58,585 nucleotides of DNA, from contig JAGMDF010000093.1 in assembly GCA_023128825.1 (NCBI GenBank), positions 1-58,585 of the forward strand, written 5' to 3'. The translations under genes and the position numbers were made by a program. The notes beneath the pieces were generated by a model that saw only the letters and a list, made by a program, of their open reading frames with translations, did not search any database and was not told where the DNA came from. Source of the DNA: Caldifarciminota bacterium. GTDB lineage: Bacteria > Hydrothermota > Tepidihabitantia > B3-TA06. Shown here in pieces: positions 56,899 to 58,585 of this stretch; position 1 is the first letter of the stretch, and every line of letters starts with the position of its first letter.

Positions 56899-58125
56899 TT
56901 ATTCTTTTTCTGATTCATCTACTGACGAAGATGGGGGCTCGGGCCAGTACCTGCCCACGTTTTCCCTGAACTCCTTGCCGGTTATTACCATCTCTTCCTC
57001 GATATCCAGCCCGCTAAGCCGCGATAGGACTGCGATTGCGGTATCCGAGCTTTTGTCTTCCGATACCCGGTATGCCTCCATGAACTGGGGGATGAGCTCC
57101 GGATTTCCGGATTTTTCCACCACCTTGGCCCAGAAGTAGGGCGCGATTAAGTAGCCGAAGAGACCCACCGATCTGCCTCCCTGGGGGTTTGTGACGGTCG
57201 GACTTTTCCACTTCTTAAGGTCATAGGTTTTGTCCGGATCGTAGCAGGGGTGCTCCTCATCGTACAACTCCCCAAGTCTCCGAGGATAGAAAATCTCTGC
57301 AACAGTAAACGCCGCATAGTTGGCCAGTCCGTCTCCTATCCAGCGGGTATAGGTAACCTCGTCATCATCATATATCTCGTATAACCTGTCCAGTGAAGTT
57401 TCCACCCATTCGTGAACAAAGGTGCCGAATAAATCGGAGCTGTCCGGTTCAGGATCAACTCCCCAGCCGCCGCCAGCGTGAAGCCTGAAGAAGGAATTGG
57501 TGCTCAAGATAGCCTTGAACGGAGCGAGCCTCATACCCACAACGCTGTCAATGACCGCCTTGCCTCTAATCATCGCGTCAAGGGTAATTTGCGCACCTTC
57601 CTCATATCCGGCAGGATACAGAACCCTGATTTTGCCTTCTTTGAGCTCCTCCATCCCTTCCCCGGTGATAATGGGCATGTTTCTTGCTTCACGTAAGACC
57701 CTGAATATAGTGAATAGTCCGACGTGTTCTGACTTCGATACCCCGCTGAAGGTCCATGAAAAACTCTGCATGAACGGCTGATGCCCGTAGGCCATGGCCT
57801 TGATCTTCCTGCGGTCCTTTCGTGAGACCCACAATACAACCTCCCCGTTTTCGTCGGAGATGCCTTCAAGTTGTGCTTTCTTTGTCTCCACCTCCAGCTT
57901 TACGCCCGGTACAGGTTCGCCCACCGAATCGTAAAACATAACGAACACCGGCAGGCTGTCGCTGTTGTTGATCTTGGTAACGAACCCCAGTATCTCCCGG
58001 ACCTTCTCGGTCATATCGGTGGTATCGGTATAAGGTTCGGTTTGCTGGGCGGTTAGAACACCTGCTGATAACATTAGCAGGATTGCCGTTCCCCAAATCG
58101 CTCCTGGCGTCCATCTCTTATGCAT
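56899..58125 (-). CDS. exported hypothetical protein with degenerate gluzincin-like motif, located between 23S and 5S
   Basis: A signal peptide (~1-26, cut after LTAQQ-like) is followed by a CarboxypepD_reg-like beta domain (~55-110, VFVMFYDSVGEPVPGVKLEVE). The C-terminal half resembles peptidase-MA/gluzincin folds: FGTFVHEWVETSLDRLYEI (~238) with HEWVE where HExxH is expected, and RWIGDGLANYAAF (~265) where the third ligand Glu would be. With His-to-Glu and Glu-to-Asp changes it may not bind zinc normally. Length is 408 residues. AGGAGGTAGG lies just before the ATG. No good promoter is seen between the 23S terminator and the gene. The biological role is unknown. Confidence 0.78.
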   Translation of the reverse strand: MHKRWTPGAIWGTAILLMLSAGVLTAQQTEPYTDTTDMTEKVREILGFVTKINNSDSLPVFVMFYDSVGEPVPGVKLEVETKKAQLEGISDENGEVVLWVSRKDRRKIKAMAYGHQPFMQSFSWTFSGVSKSEHVGLFTIFRVLREARNMPIITGEGMEELKEGKIRVLYPAGYEEGAQITLDAMIRGKAVIDSVVGMRLAPFKAILSTNSFFRLHAGGGWGVDPEPDSSDLFGTFVHEWVETSLDRLYEIYDDDEVTYTRWIGDGLANYAAFTVAEIFYPRRLGELYDEEHPCYDPDKTYDLKKWKSPTVTNPQGGRSVGLFGYLIAPYFWAKVVEKSGNPELIPQFMEAYRVSEDKSSDTAIAVLSRLSGLDIEEEMVITGKEFRENVGRYWPEPPSSSVDESEKE

Positions 58126-58192
58126 TCCTACCTCCTTGATTCACTTATTAAGACGAAGATTTTATTGGAAAGTTTCTTGCCTGGAGAAAAGA

Positions 58193-58217
58193 ATACCCCC
58201 GCTTTAAGCAGGGGTAT
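58193..58217 (-). terminator. intrinsic terminator downstream of 23S rRNA
   Basis: On the minus strand ATACCCC pairs with GGGGTAT around an inner GCTT/AAGC stem and is followed by TCTTTTCT. It separates 23S transcription from the following protein gene. Confidence 0.7.
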
Positions 58218-58226
58218 AAAATCCCT

Positions 58227-58264
58227 GGGGTCCCCGCGCAGCTACGTAGTAGATGCGTGGGGTA
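58227..58264 (+). repeat. hairpin family A copy
   Basis: GGGGTCCCCG, then CGCA-G-CTAC, loop GTA, GTAG-A-TGCG, then TGGGGTA. All inner stem bases pair. It lies 24 bp after the 23S 3' end in transcription order. Confidence 0.75.
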
Positions 58265-58287
58265 AAAAAGAGGGAGTGCATTAAGAG

Positions 58288-58585
58288 AAGTTCAAGCCTC
58301 ACGGCCAATTAGTACCACTCGGCTGAATGCATTACTGCACTTACACCTATGACCTATCAACCTGGTCATCTTCCAGGGGCCTTCAGAGACATAAGTCTGG
58401 GAAATCTAGTCTTGGAATGGGCTTGGCACTTATATGCTTTCAGCGCTTATCCCTTCCCAACGCAGCTACCCTGCGATGCGGCTGGCGCCACAACAGGTGC
58501 ACCGGCGGTTGGTTCGACCCGGTCCTCTCGTACTAAGGTCGACTTTCCTCAGATTTCCTACGCCCGTATCAGATAGGGACCGAAC
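58288..58585 (-). rRNA. rrl: 23S ribosomal RNA, 3' end (cut by window edge)
   Basis: The reverse complement holds the conserved 3' domain, including the sarcin-ricin loop region AGTACGAGAGGACCGG and GGCTGAAAGC-like sequence (reads AGCGCTGAAAGCATATAAGTG). It ends TAATTGGCCGTGAGGCTTGAA near 58288. Only about 300 nt are in the window. Transcription is leftward. Confidence 0.96.

Overview
The window looks like part of the chromosome of an uncultured, probably anaerobic, diderm (Gram-negative-type) bacterium. Supporting signs are an OmpA-type outer-membrane protein, lipoproteins with Lgt, FtsEX with an EnvC-like activator, and many secreted proteins ending in a FlgD/T9SS-like beta-sandwich. The gene style resembles candidate phyla of the FCB/WOR-3/TA06 kind, but that placement is inference. 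Both window ends lie inside rRNA genes (5' part of 16S at the left, 3' end of 23S at the right, both on the minus strand). This suggests a contig broken at repeated or hard-to-assemble rRNA genes.

Layout. 1-1585: 16S start, tandem rRNA promoters and dispersed repeats. 1586-11266: a membrane protein, apgM-purH, a GGDEF protein, a small TM protein, and a two-subunit fumarate reductase/succinate dehydrogenase without a visible membrane anchor. 11216-18553: ogt with a frameshifted follower, diverging from one long operon pdxA-transketolase halves-ftsE-ftsX-envC-like-holB. 18743-21448: secreted M6 peptidase. 21905-27870: operon of NAD epimerase, hutI, two TPR proteins, ExeA-like ATPase, PHP phosphoesterase and DUF4159 protein. 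28003-32591: minus-strand genes (paralogue of the 8024 protein, comF, lgt, M50 protease, class II aldolase), then a candidate small RNA. 33597-41490: a secreted/outer-membrane cassette (C10 peptidase with PKD repeats, lipoprotein, PKD protein, duplicate lipoprotein, OmpA protein). 41555-45465: rtcB-uvrC-MBL hydrolase operon. 45508-46212: repeat-rich gap. 46213-51937: aminotransferase, membrane protein, glycosyltransferase remnant, beta-helix lipoprotein, plsY, glycosyltransferase. 52115-54791: fatty-acid-kinase-like operon (DAK protein plus two DegV proteins). 55026-56488: polysaccharide deacetylase and methyltransferase. 56576-58585: 5S, an intervening secreted-protein gene, and the 23S 3' end.

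Two window-wide signals stand out. First, promoters are easy to see as TTGACA, a spacer of almost always 16 bp, and TAnnnT. At eleven gene starts the start codon follows the -10 box by only 6-7 nt, so these mRNAs should be leaderless, while operon-internal genes use overlapping starts and a minority use clear Shine-Dalgarno sequences. Second, intergenic DNA is filled with several families of short hairpin elements. They have fixed outer sequences and apical stems that differ between copies by compensatory changes, and they often sit just upstream of promoters or against stop codons.

No tRNA gene, CRISPR array, transposase or prophage was recognised. All functional calls come from reading motifs by eye; no database search was possible.
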